The notes beneath the pieces were generated by a model. That model saw only the letters and a program-made list of their open reading frames with translations, was not told the DNA's origin and made no database searches. From the NCBI GenBank assembly GCA_964503665.1, contig CAZDAR010000003.1:45180-109179 (forward strand): 64,000 bases of DNA, in the 5' to 3' direction. Positions 54,013 to 62,177 of the stretch are shown here, piece after piece. Source of the DNA: 40-80 sp964503665. GTDB lineage: Bacteria > Bacteroidota > Bacteroidia > Flavobacteriales_D > Crocinitomicaceae. Position 1 is the stretch's first letter; the number at the start of each line of letters is the position of its first letter. The translations under genes and the position numbers were made by a program.

Positions 54013-56817
54013 TTACATTTCTTTTAATCGTTCTCTAAGCACATATTGTAGAATTCCTTTATTCTTATAATATTCAATTTCGATTTCAGAATCTAAACGT
54101 GCTTGAACCTGAAACTTAGTTTCTTTCTTGGTTTCTAGGTGAACAGCAGTTACATCTACTATTTTATGCGGTGTTAAATCGTTCGCTAATCCAGTAATTG
54201 AGATAACTTCTGAACCATCCAATCCTAGAGACATAGGGTTTTCACCATTAACAAATTCTAAAGGAGCAACTCCCATTTGCACCAAATTACTTCGATGAAT
54301 ACGTTCATAGCTTTCTGCAATAACTGCTTTTACACCTAAAAGGAAGGTTCCCTTGGCAGCCCAATCTCGGGATGAACCAGAACCATATTCTTTTCCTGTA
54401 ATAATTATCAACGGTGTATTGTCTTTTTGATATTTCATTGCTACGTCAAAAACAGTATCTACTTCATTGGTAGGAAAATACTTACTGTATCCACCTCTTT
54501 TATCGATAATCTTATTGTTAATCCGTACGTTAGCAAACGTTCCTCTCATCATTACTTCGTGATTACCACGACGAGAACCGAATGAATTGAAGTCTTCTTT
54601 CGGAATTCCATGTGTTAGTAAGTATTTTCCAGCTGCAGACTCTTCATTAAATTGTCCCGCTGGAGAAATATGATCCGTGGTTACAGAATCCTCTAGGAAA
54701 AGAAGTACTCTAGCATCTTTTATGTCTTCAACTGGATCTAGTTCTGCTTTTATGCTTTCAAAGAAAGGCGCCTCCTTAATATAAGTCGAATCTGTTTTCC
54801 ATTCGTAATCTTCACTAAGATTCACTTTCAGATCTTGCCAATCTTCCTCACCATCAAAAATAACATCGTAAACATCTTTGAAATCATCCTGCTTCATACA
54901 ATCGTTAATGGCTTCACGAATTTCATCACGAGAAGGCCAAATATCTTTTAAATAAACGGGTTCCATATTAGGGTCTAAGTCGATTGGCTTATTCATCAAA
55001 TCGATGTCCACACGACCAACTAAGGCATACGCCACAACTAACATGGGAGACATTAAGAAATTCATTTTAACCTGTGGATGAACACGTGCCTCAAAGTTTC
55101 TATTTCCAGAAAGTACAGAAGCTACCACCATTTCACCTTTATCTATTGCTTCAGCAATGGCTGGTGGTAATGGTCCTGAGTTACCAATACACGAAGTACA
55201 ACCGTAACCTACCGTATGAAAACGTAATGCTTCCAAATCGGCATCTAATCCCGAACGTTGTAAATATTTAGTAACGACTTTAGAACCAGGAGCCAAAGAA
55301 GTTTTTACCCATGATTTGGTGCGCAAACCTCTTTTAACGGCATTTCTAGCCAAGAGCCCTGCTCCTACCATTACAGCTGGATTGGAAGTGTTGGTACAGC
55401 TAGTTATAGCAGCAATGACTACACTTCCATCGCTAATGACAAACTCTTTATTCTTTTGTTTGATACGAACAGTTCGTTGTTTATTATCTGGAATGACATC
55501 ACAATCTCCTTCAGGCGATGTATCACAGTAATTATGAGGATTTGATGGAATTTTCCCCATAGTAAATTCAGTACCCGAACCACCTTCATGAAGCATAGCA
55601 AATTCACTTCGTTGGTCTTTCGGCTCGTATTCACGGTTAAATTCATCACTTAAAAGATCAATAAATTTTGTTCCTAAATCTTTCACGAAAATCTTATCTT
55701 GTGGTCGTTTAGGTCCAGAAACTGTTGGTTCTAATGTAGATAAATCCAATTCTACCACTTGTGTATATTCAATATTTTCCTTTCCTGTTCGCCACAATAA
55801 GTTCGCTTGTGTATATTCTTTCACCAAGTTAATTTGTTCTTCCGAACGATTGGTGGAACGCATATACTCTAATGTACGATTATCTATTGGAAAGTATGTG
55901 ACAGTACAGCCAAATTCAGGTGACATATTCGATATTGTTGCACGATCCGTAACCGACAAATGATCCAAACCATCGCCATATACTTCAACAAACTTACCGA
56001 CAACACCCGTATCACGTAGTAATCGAGTAATGGAAAGTACAATATCAGTGGCGGTACATTGATTCGGTATTTCTCCAGTTAGTTTCAATCCTACAACTTG
56101 TGGACATGGGATAAAAATAGGTTGTCCGAGCATCGCAGCCTCAGCTTCAATACCTCCTACTCCCCAACCAACAACACCAATTCCATTCACCATTGGCGTG
56201 TGTGAATCTGTTCCTACTAAGGTGTCAGGGAAAATAAAGCTACTTCTTTCTTGAACACCTTTAGCAAGGTATTCTAAGTTTACTTGGTGACAAATCCCCA
56301 TTCCCGGAGGAACGACCGTTAATCCATTTAGTCCTTTTTGTGCCCATTTTAAAAGCTCGTATCTTTCTGTATTTCTTTCATATTCCATTTCGACGTTCTT
56401 GCCTAGCGAGTAATCCGTTCCGAAATAATCTACTTGTACAGAGTGGTCAATAATTAAATCAACTGGAATGGCAGGACTGATCTTTTTACCATCGCCTCCA
56501 TGGCGAACGTATTCTGAGCGTAGAGAAGCAATATCGACTACCGCTGGTACACCTGTAAAATCCTGCATTAATATGCGTGCTGGACTATACGGTATTTCTT
56601 TCTCACCGATATCTGGTGTCCACGTTGAAATGTTTTGAATATGCTCATCTGTAATGCTAAAGCCATTGTAGTTTCGCAAGACGTTTTCTAATAGAATTCG
56701 TATACTAAACGGTAGCTTTTCGACATCTACTTCTTTTAAGTCATTTAAAGAACAGTATTGATATCGCTTACCATTAATAGAAAGCTCCTTTACTGACTTT
56801 GCTTTTGAATAGTCCAT
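54013..56817 (-). CDS. acnA: Aconitate hydratase AcnA
   Basis: The 934-residue protein has the AcnA layout: three N-terminal domains with the Fe-S cysteines in ITSCTNTSNP and YGCTSCIGNSG, then a linker and the swivelling C-terminal domain (DSVTTDHISPAGQ, FGSRRGNHEVMMRGTFANVRI, GKEYGSGSSRDWAAKG). It interconverts citrate and isocitrate in the TCA cycle. AcnA lacking its cluster can bind RNA in other bacteria. A promoter with a leader of about 105 bases lies upstream. The length is close to E. coli AcnA (891) with modest insertions. Confidence 0.95.
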   Translation of the reverse strand: MDYSKAKSVKELSINGKRYQYCSLNDLKEVDVEKLPFSIRILLENVLRNYNGFSITDEHIQNISTWTPDIGEKEIPYSPARILMQDFTGVPAVVDIASLRSEYVRHGGDGKKISPAIPVDLIIDHSVQVDYFGTDYSLGKNVEMEYERNTERYELLKWAQKGLNGLTVVPPGMGICHQVNLEYLAKGVQERSSFIFPDTLVGTDSHTPMVNGIGVVGWGVGGIEAEAAMLGQPIFIPCPQVVGLKLTGEIPNQCTATDIVLSITRLLRDTGVVGKFVEVYGDGLDHLSVTDRATISNMSPEFGCTVTYFPIDNRTLEYMRSTNRSEEQINLVKEYTQANLLWRTGKENIEYTQVVELDLSTLEPTVSGPKRPQDKIFVKDLGTKFIDLLSDEFNREYEPKDQRSEFAMLHEGGSGTEFTMGKIPSNPHNYCDTSPEGDCDVIPDNKQRTVRIKQKNKEFVISDGSVVIAAITSCTNTSNPAVMVGAGLLARNAVKRGLRTKSWVKTSLAPGSKVVTKYLQRSGLDADLEALRFHTVGYGCTSCIGNSGPLPPAIAEAIDKGEMVVASVLSGNRNFEARVHPQVKMNFLMSPMLVVAYALVGRVDIDLMNKPIDLDPNMEPVYLKDIWPSRDEIREAINDCMKQDDFKDVYDVIFDGEEDWQDLKVNLSEDYEWKTDSTYIKEAPFFESIKAELDPVEDIKDARVLLFLEDSVTTDHISPAGQFNEESAAGKYLLTHGIPKEDFNSFGSRRGNHEVMMRGTFANVRINNKIIDKRGGYSKYFPTNEVDTVFDVAMKYQKDNTPLIIITGKEYGSGSSRDWAAKGTFLLGVKAVIAESYERIHRSNLVQMGVAPLEFVNGENPMSLGLDGSEVISITGLANDLTPHKIVDVTAVHLETKKETKFQVQARLDSEIEIEYYKNKGILQYVLRERLKEM

Positions 56818-56927
56818 GTATTTGAAAATTAATTCGTTAATAATTTATTTATATAAGCACCAAGAGGAGTTTATTAAAGACAATAAAAGTTCTTCTTGTT
56901 GAAAACAAACTTTTGAAGTGATAATTC

Positions 56928-56958
56928 CAAATATATGAAATATTACGTTAAAAATCAA
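56928..56958 (-). promoter_or_regulatory. acnA promoter, TTG-N20-TATATTTG
   Basis: TATATTTG (56928-56935, minus) and TTG (56956-56958) are 20 bases apart. The predicted leader of about 105 bases contains an 8-bp hairpin with one mismatch (56861-56868 with 56891-56898). Confidence 0.65.
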
Positions 56959-57021
56959 TACTTTGTTATATATATAGCTAAGAGGAGATGCTTATTTATA
57001 TATGTTTTAAAAACATAAGAC

Positions 57022-57055
57022 AAAAAATAGGCTATCTGAAGACAGCCTATTTTTT
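57022..57055 (-). terminator. Terminator of the DUF5684 gene
   Basis: A 12-bp stem (AAAAAATAGGCT, 57022-57033, with its exact complement 57044-57055) and a 10-base loop, with T-runs on both strands. It directly follows the stop of the DUF5684 gene. Confidence 0.78.
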
Positions 57056-57074
57056 TTGATTCAATACTATTTTT

Positions 57075-57479
57075 TCATACTCCTTGTGCCGCTCCGTCAG
57101 TAGAAGTTACATTTCCTACATATTGAGCACTACCAAATGCTAGAATAGGGTAAAAGATAACGGGTAAAAGAATTAATCCTGCTGTAAAGCCACCATCTTT
57201 ACCAAATGCCAATGATAGATTGTGAGCAATAATGATTAATACCACAAAATTTACAATAGGAATTAATAATAAAATAATCCACCAAGTTGGTTTTCCGACA
57301 ATTTCTAAAAGAATAACAAGGTTGTATATAGGCACAATACACGCCCACCCTGGTTTCCCTGCCTTTGTGAAAATCCTCCACATAGAAACAAGCATAAAGA
57401 TAATTAAGCCAAAATAAAGGATTACTATTCCAATTCCAGCTGCGGCACCAGCAGCTAAAGCAACATCTGCATCATTCAT
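57075..57479 (-). CDS. DUF5684-like membrane protein
   Basis: The 134-residue protein has four hydrophobic helices (about 10-35, 45-65, 68-85 and 96-115), and a WRIFTKAGKPGWACIVPIYN motif between the first and second helix. This is the DUF5684 pattern of small membrane proteins found widely in Bacteroidota, in which a Pro-rich loop precedes a helix. No enzyme motif is visible. It lies alone, with a terminator after it and a possibly structured leader before it. Confidence 0.7.
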   Translation of the reverse strand: MNDADVALAAGAAAGIGIVILYFGLIIFMLVSMWRIFTKAGKPGWACIVPIYNLVILLEIVGKPTWWIILLLIPIVNFVVLIIIAHNLSLAFGKDGGFTAGLILLPVIFYPILAFGSAQYVGNVTSTDGAAQGV

Positions 57480-57490
57480 AAGTAATATAA

Positions 57491-57566
57491 TTTTAAATTA
57501 GTCCTACTCGTTGGCTTTTCGGTTCCGCCCTGTTTTTGGTGTGGTTTCTGGACTCCACTGTTAAAA
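57491..57566 (-). promoter_or_regulatory. Candidate structured leader of the DUF5684 gene
   Basis: This GC-rich stretch lies in an otherwise AT-rich leader. Two nested pairings, TTTTAA/TTAAAA and AGTCC/GGACT (57561-57566 with 57491-57496, 57550-57554 with 57500-57504), would close a large loop. A second hairpin, GTGG/CCAC (57541-57544 with 57555-57558), has AGTCC in its loop, so it could form a pseudoknot or compete with the first. Confidence 0.4.
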
Positions 57567-57602
57567 TGGTTAAATAATCAATAATATCTAACCTGTAACT
57601 GT

Positions 57603-57632
57603 CAAAATTAAATAAATAATTAACAAAAACAA
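57603..57632 (-). promoter_or_regulatory. Candidate promoter of the DUF5684 gene, TTG-N19-TAATTTTG
   Basis: TAATTTTG (57603-57610, minus) and TTG (57630-57632) are 19 bases apart. The leader would be about 117 bases and includes the GC-rich segment. Confidence 0.5.
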
Positions 57633-57635
57633 CTA

Positions 57636-57664
57636 TTTGACAATATTTTTTTAATGTATCTTAG
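57636..57664 (+). promoter_or_regulatory. Candidate promoter of the SPFH gene, TTTG-N17-TATCTTAG
   Basis: TTTG (57636-57639) and TATCTTAG (57657-57664), one mismatch from consensus, are 17 bases apart, with the ATG 28 bases later. Confidence 0.45.
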
Positions 57665-57691
57665 CAAAGTTTTAATTTTAAAAAGTAAATT

Positions 57692-58597
57692 ATGGATGTA
57701 GGAAGTTTAGGTATAATAGTATTGATATTACTAGTTGTTTTCAGCTTTGTTTTTATCGTCAAAGAACAATCGGCAGTAATTATCGAACGTTTAGGAAAGT
57801 TCCACAAGGTTGCGGGACCAGGAATTAATTTTAAGATTCCTTTAATTGATAAAAAGGCATCAAAGCAGAATCTAAGATTACAGCAATTAGACATTTTAGT
57901 AGAAACAAAAACATTGGACAATGTCTTTGTAAATACAAAAGTATCGGTGCAGTATATGGTTGTAAAAGAAAAAGTAAAAGAAGCTTTTTACTCGTTGAAT
58001 AATCCAACAGCACAAATTTCATCGTATATTTTTGATGAAGTAAGGGCAGCAGTTCCTCGTTTGGACTTGGATGATTTATTCTCTAAGAAAGATGAAATCG
58101 CTATTTCAGTTAATGAGAGTATTGCAGAAGTTATGGATAACTATGGTTATGCGATTATAAAAACATTAATCACAGACATTGACCCTGATTCTAAAGTAAA
58201 AGAATCGATGAACCGTATTAATGCAGCTAAACGTGATCGTGAAGCTACGATTCAAGAAGCAGACGCGAAAAAGATTACCATCATCAAAGAAGCAGAAGCA
58301 GAAGCAGAAGCAAAACGTTTATCTGGAGAAGGTATTGCAAAACAACGTCTTGAAATTATTCGTGGTTTTAAAGAATCTGTAGAAGATTTCCAACGTTCAT
58401 TAAAAGATGTCACTCCAAACGAAGTAATGCAGTTCGTTTTAATGACGCAATATTTTGATACGCTAAACAGTATTGGAACAAACTCTAAGAATTCAGCGAT
58501 TTTAATTCCTCATACACCTGGAGCATTGAAAGACTTCCAAGAACAAATTATCTCAGGAACGCTTTTATCTGAAAACGCTAAGGAAAATAAGAATTAA
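57692..58597 (+). CDS. SPFH/band-7 family protein
   Basis: The 301-residue protein has one N-terminal membrane helix (about 5-25) and an SPFH domain beginning VKEQSAVIIERLGKFHKVAGPGINFKIPL. A coiled stretch rich in Ala/Glu (IKEAEAEAEAKRLSGEGIAKQR) follows near residues 200-225. This is the stomatin/paraslipin or QmcA-like layout, in which proteins assemble into membrane-bound rings or cages. Such proteins are often encoded with an NfeD protein, but no nfeD is adjacent here. A strong terminator follows. Confidence 0.88.
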   Translation: MDVGSLGIIVLILLVVFSFVFIVKEQSAVIIERLGKFHKVAGPGINFKIPLIDKKASKQNLRLQQLDILVETKTLDNVFVNTKVSVQYMVVKEKVKEAFYSLNNPTAQISSYIFDEVRAAVPRLDLDDLFSKKDEIAISVNESIAEVMDNYGYAIIKTLITDIDPDSKVKESMNRINAAKRDREATIQEADAKKITIIKEAEAEAEAKRLSGEGIAKQRLEIIRGFKESVEDFQRSLKDVTPNEVMQFVLMTQYFDTLNSIGTNSKNSAILIPHTPGALKDFQEQIISGTLLSENAKENKN

Positions 58598-58614
58598 TCG
58601 ATTCATCTAATTTC

Positions 58615-58647
58615 AAAAGGCTATCCAATATGAATAGCCTTTTTTTT
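58615..58647 (+). terminator. SPFH gene terminator
   Basis: AAAAGGCTAT (58615-58624) and its exact complement (58634-58643) are followed by eight consecutive Ts overall; the loop is nine bases. Confidence 0.82.
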
Positions 58648-58669
58648 ATACCCTTCTCTCCTTTTCTAT

Positions 58670-58677
58670 TACTTTTG
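58670..58677 (+). promoter_or_regulatory. Candidate -7 box (TACTTTTG)
   Basis: This TAnnTTTG match ends 18 bases before the ATG of the thioesterase gene. The preceding bases are the terminator tail, and no -33 motif is clear. Confidence 0.45.
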
Positions 58678-58695
58678 TCGTATTAAAATTGAATC

Positions 58696-59118
58696 ATGTC
58701 AACAGAATACGTTAAAACACCGCAAGAAATCTTTTCTTTAATGATGGAGAAAGATTACTTTTCACAATGGTTGGGATTAGAATTTGTCTACGTATCTCAA
58801 GGACATTGTCAACTAAAATTCAAGGTAAAGAAAGAAATGTTGAATGGATTTCATTCGATTCATGGTGGAATTCTTTTTAGTGCAGCCGATTCCGCCTTTG
58901 CTTTTGCGTGCAATTCACATGGTTGGGCAAATGTCGCTTTAGAATGCTCTATTTCGTATGTACGTCCTGCTTTTGAAGGTCAAGTGTTAACATTAACGGC
59001 AAAAGAAATCAATCGAGGAAAAACGACTGGAATCTACGAAGTTTCGATTAAAAATGAAGAAGACAAATTAGTGGCACTTTTTAAGGGCATATCCTTCAAT
59101 AAACAACAACAGCATTAA
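58696..59118 (+). CDS. PaaI-type hotdog thioesterase
   Basis: The 140-residue protein is a single hotdog domain. IHGGILFSAADSAFAFACNSHG is the PaaI signature, with the catalytic aspartate in AADSAF, and ECSISYVRPAFEGQVLTLTA the following strand pair. It hydrolyses an acyl-CoA thioester; in the paa pathway PaaI acts on hydroxyphenylacetyl-CoA, but no other paa gene lies nearby, so the physiological substrate is uncertain. Its end overlaps the convergent hydrolase gene by four bases. Confidence 0.83.
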   Translation: MSTEYVKTPQEIFSLMMEKDYFSQWLGLEFVYVSQGHCQLKFKVKKEMLNGFHSIHGGILFSAADSAFAFACNSHGWANVALECSISYVRPAFEGQVLTLTAKEINRGKTTGIYEVSIKNEEDKLVALFKGISFNKQQQH

Positions 59119-59891
59119 TTCTCCAAAATTTCTTTCATTTCTTGCTGATAATGCGGATGGGTCATTAAATCATTGTGTTTTTGATTTTTAAGCACAATTA
59201 AGCGATCTTTAATTTTTATCAATCGACTCAAACGAAAAGAGTTTTTGATGCTAATTTGCTCGTCTTTATCGCCGTGAAAGATATAAACAGGCATTTGACA
59301 TTGCTTAATAAACTCATCGGTAGGAAATTTATATTTTAAAAGTGAAGAAGGAAAAATAGAATAACGCTTCCGCATGATGTGGGAAAGCTTGTAGTAGGGA
59401 GCTTCTAATATCAATATTTTAGGTTGGTATTTATCGGCTAAATAAGCAGCTACTCCCGAACCAAATGAGTAACCATCTACAATTATATCTTCATTTGAAT
59501 ACTGTTTTAACACCCATTCGTATATCTTGTCTGCATCATTGAAAAGCTGTTTTTGAGACGTTATTTTCCCTTCCGACTTTCCAAAACCACGATAATCATA
59601 CGTCACAAAGTCATATCCTAAAGAAAGGAAGAAATCTGCGTAATCTCCCCAATATTTAAGTGACTTAGAATTTCCATGTAAATACAAAATGACACCTTTA
59701 CTTCCCTCTTTGGAGACAAAATGAATGAGATTTAGATGAATCGCATCATTCATTTTTATATAATGCTCTGAAAAATCGTTTTTAAAAGAGAATATATAAT
59801 TGGAGGATAACTTTTCTGGGAAGAAGATGAATCGTTCTTGAAAAAGGTATAAAACCAGACATAAAAGTAGATAGATCAATAATAAAATCAT
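59115..59891 (-). CDS. Alpha/beta hydrolase with N-terminal membrane anchor
   Basis: The 258-residue protein opens with a hydrophobic helix (about 1-17), then FIFFPEKLSSNY, the opening of the ABHD17/YqkD-type alpha/beta hydrolases. The oxyanion segment YLHGNSKSLKYWGDYADFF and the nucleophile elbow GYSFGSG follow, and YIFHGDKDEQI and KHNDL carry the acid and histidine. The serine-acid-histidine triad therefore looks complete. The substrate is unknown. Confidence 0.82.
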   Translation of the reverse strand: MILLLIYLLLCLVLYLFQERFIFFPEKLSSNYIFSFKNDFSEHYIKMNDAIHLNLIHFVSKEGSKGVILYLHGNSKSLKYWGDYADFFLSLGYDFVTYDYRGFGKSEGKITSQKQLFNDADKIYEWVLKQYSNEDIIVDGYSFGSGVAAYLADKYQPKILILEAPYYKLSHIMRKRYSIFPSSLLKYKFPTDEFIKQCQMPVYIFHGDKDEQISIKNSFRLSRLIKIKDRLIVLKNQKHNDLMTHPHYQQEMKEILEN

Positions 59892-60058
59892 ATTATAAAA
59901 TTACTCATTATATCCATAACGACTGAATTTAGGGCGTTATTTTATGTACTTTTTGAGATTTTTTCAATATTCGTATTTATCAACAAATAAGCGATTGATA
60001 TAGTAGTAATTATAAATAACCAATTGGAGTATAAAATCAATATTAAACTATCAGAAAT

Positions 60059-60086
60059 ATCAAAAGCGCATTTCTGCGCTTTTGAT
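60059..60086 (-). terminator. Terminator of the LTXXQ protein gene
   Basis: A perfect 12-bp stem (ATCAAAAGCGCA, 60059-60070, with its exact complement at 60075-60086) and a 4-base loop. On the minus strand it follows the stop of the LTXXQ gene, and the T-run is within the stem. Confidence 0.68.
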
Positions 60087-60104
60087 CTCTAAAAAACCGC
60101 TAAT

Positions 60105-60755
60105 TTATTTCTTTAGCGTTTCTTTTTTATGTGCCTTGCGTTGACTTTGTTTTTGCTTCAGTATTTCTTTTTGTTCGGGAGTTAAAACTTTAGCAATTGC
60201 TTGTTTTTGCTCTTTTCTTACCACCTGAAGCTCACTTTTCTTTTGTTCTTCTGAAAGTTGCGTATTATGCATGATTTCAGCTCGTTTTGTTGAAAAGGTA
60301 GTCAAAATAGCTTCTACTTTTGGTTTTTGTTCCTCCGTTAATGCTAATTCTACCGTCATTTTTTCGAGTCTACTTTTTACTCTTTCTTCTGGTGACTTAT
60401 TTCCTTCTTTTTTAGTTGGATGCATTGTTTTAAGTTGCTGATAATAAGCCTTAATCTCCATTTTCTGCTTATCCGTCAACACCTTACTAATATCTTCTCG
60501 TTTTTGTTTTCTTAACGCTTTGATATTATTGATTTTCATCTCTTCCTGAATAGACTTATCTGATTTTACAGTCACTATTTTTGTCTTGTAATCTTTGTTG
60601 ATTTCGTCTAATTTTATCTTTTGATCAGGCGTTAAATCTGTCACAATCATCGTGATATCTTTTTTAGGTTTACTATCAGTTGATTGTGCATTTAATATAG
60701 GTGCAAAACTTAAGAAAATTCCAAAAGCCATTGCGGTCAAACTTATTTTTTTCAT
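60105..60755 (-). CDS. Spy/CpxP-like LTXXQ periplasmic protein
   Basis: The 216-residue protein has a signal peptide (about 1-23, ending LNAQ) and three LTXXQ-type motifs (LTPDQ, LTEEQ, LTPEQ) spaced through a highly charged helical region of Lys/Glu/Gln. In E. coli the Spy and CpxP proteins of this type act as periplasmic chaperones or envelope-stress sensors. No sensor kinase gene is adjacent, so a stress role is inferred. The very basic C-terminal tail is unusual for Spy. Confidence 0.75.
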   Translation of the reverse strand: MKKISLTAMAFGIFLSFAPILNAQSTDSKPKKDITMIVTDLTPDQKIKLDEINKDYKTKIVTVKSDKSIQEEMKINNIKALRKQKREDISKVLTDKQKMEIKAYYQQLKTMHPTKKEGNKSPEERVKSRLEKMTVELALTEEQKPKVEAILTTFSTKRAEIMHNTQLSEEQKKSELQVVRKEQKQAIAKVLTPEQKEILKQKQSQRKAHKKETLKK

Positions 60756-60829
60756 ATCGCTGTTTTTAAGATCTCAACTGTAGTAAACAATTTGTGTACC
60801 GTTTTTTAGAAAATACCATTTTTAGCTAT

Positions 60830-60837
60830 TATCTTTG
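60830..60837 (+). promoter_or_regulatory. mtaB -7 box (TATCTTTG)
   Basis: This TAnnTTTG match ends eight bases before the mtaB ATG, so transcription would start within a few bases of the AUG. No matching -33 element is clear. Confidence 0.5.
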
Positions 60838-60845
60838 TACTAATT

Positions 60846-62177
60846 ATGAATCAGTATAAAAAAGTAGCGTTTCACACCTTAGGCTGTAAGTTGAATTTTG
60901 CAGAGACATCAACGATTGCACGTCTATTTGAAGATGCCGGTTACGGTCGCGTAAGTTTCGAAGATCAACCGGATGTTTTTGTTATTAACACTTGTTCTGT
61001 TACAGAGTTTGCAGATAAAAAATGTAAACAACTAGTAAATAAAGCGTTGAGAGTTAATCCGAATGCATTTATTGCTTTAATAGGATGTTATGCCCAATTA
61101 AAACCAGAAGATATAGCTCGTATTCACGGAGTGGATCTGGTATTAGGTGCAAATGAAAAATTTGACATTGTTCAATACGTCGAAGATACCGATAAGTCAG
61201 GTGAAACACGTGTAGAAAATAACAGTATAAAAAATGTGAAGGATTTTATTCCTTCCTATTCTTCGAAAGACAGAACGCGTACTTTTTTGAAAATTCAAGA
61301 TGGATGCGATTATTTCTGTACGTTTTGTACCATTCCTTTGGCACGTGGAAAAAGCCGAAACGCAAGTATTGAGGCGACTGTTGCTGAAGTTAAAGAAGTA
61401 GCAAAAGGAGGTGCTAAAGAAGTGGTGCTTGTTGGCGTGAATATTGGTGATTTTGGTCAAGGTGACGAAGAGAACTTCTTTAAATTAATTAAGGAATTAG
61501 ATAAAGTAGAAGGAATTAATCGTTTCCGTATATCTTCTATTGAGCCTAATTTACTAAAAAATGATATTATTGAATTTTGTCTAACACATTCCAATCACTT
61601 CGCACCGCATTTTCACATTCCATTACAAGTTGGAAATAACCGAATCCTAGAGAAAATGCGCCGTCGTTATGATAGAGAATTGTTTGCCGATCGTGTTGCT
61701 CAAATTAAGTCTCTAAATCCCGATTGCTGTATTGGCGTCGATGTTATCGTTGGTTTTCCTGGTGAAACGGATGAAGAGTTTGAAGATTCTTATGAATTTA
61801 TTCGTGATCTCGATATCTCCTATCTTCATGTATTTACCTACTCTGAGAGAGCGAATACAAGCGCTCCGAAATTAGGAGAGAAAGTGCCAATGGAAAAAAG
61901 ACGAGAGCGAAGCAAACGACTACATATATTATCTGATAAGAAAAAGCGTCAATTCTACGAACAAAATATCGGTGCTGTACGAAACGTTCTTTTTGAAGAA
62001 GAAGAAGACCAAGGTTTTATGCATGGGTTCACTGAAAACTATATAAAAGTAAAATCACCTTATAACCCCGAACTGATTAACAAAGTTGTAGATGTTCAAT
62101 TGGAGTCAATCGACCGAGAGGGGATTTTTGATGTTACAATACTTGAGACCATCACTTTACAACAATCAATCGAATGA
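60846..62177 (+). CDS. mtaB: tRNA t6A37 methylthiotransferase MtaB
   Basis: The 443-residue radical-SAM protein has an N-terminal MTTase domain with cysteines 14, 50 and 81 (TLGCKLNF, NTCSVTEFADKKC, IGCYAQ) binding one cluster, and a radical-SAM CxxxCxxC at 154, 158, 161 (DGCDYFCTFC). A C-terminal TRAM-like segment follows. HTLGCKLNFAET and TCSVTEFADKKCKQ match MtaB rather than MiaB or RimO. It adds a methylthio group to t6A37 of ANN-decoding tRNAs. It overlaps the cysteine desulfurase gene by four bases. Confidence 0.9.
   Translation: MNQYKKVAFHTLGCKLNFAETSTIARLFEDAGYGRVSFEDQPDVFVINTCSVTEFADKKCKQLVNKALRVNPNAFIALIGCYAQLKPEDIARIHGVDLVLGANEKFDIVQYVEDTDKSGETRVENNSIKNVKDFIPSYSSKDRTRTFLKIQDGCDYFCTFCTIPLARGKSRNASIEATVAEVKEVAKGGAKEVVLVGVNIGDFGQGDEENFFKLIKELDKVEGINRFRISSIEPNLLKNDIIEFCLTHSNHFAPHFHIPLQVGNNRILEKMRRRYDRELFADRVAQIKSLNPDCCIGVDVIVGFPGETDEEFEDSYEFIRDLDISYLHVFTYSERANTSAPKLGEKVPMEKRRERSKRLHILSDKKKRQFYEQNIGAVRNVLFEEEEDQGFMHGFTENYIKVKSPYNPELINKVVDVQLESIDREGIFDVTILETITLQQSIE

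Noticed and set aside
55074..55531. Plus-strand open frames inside acnA
   Set aside because: They are antisense shadows of acnA with no start-site or family support.
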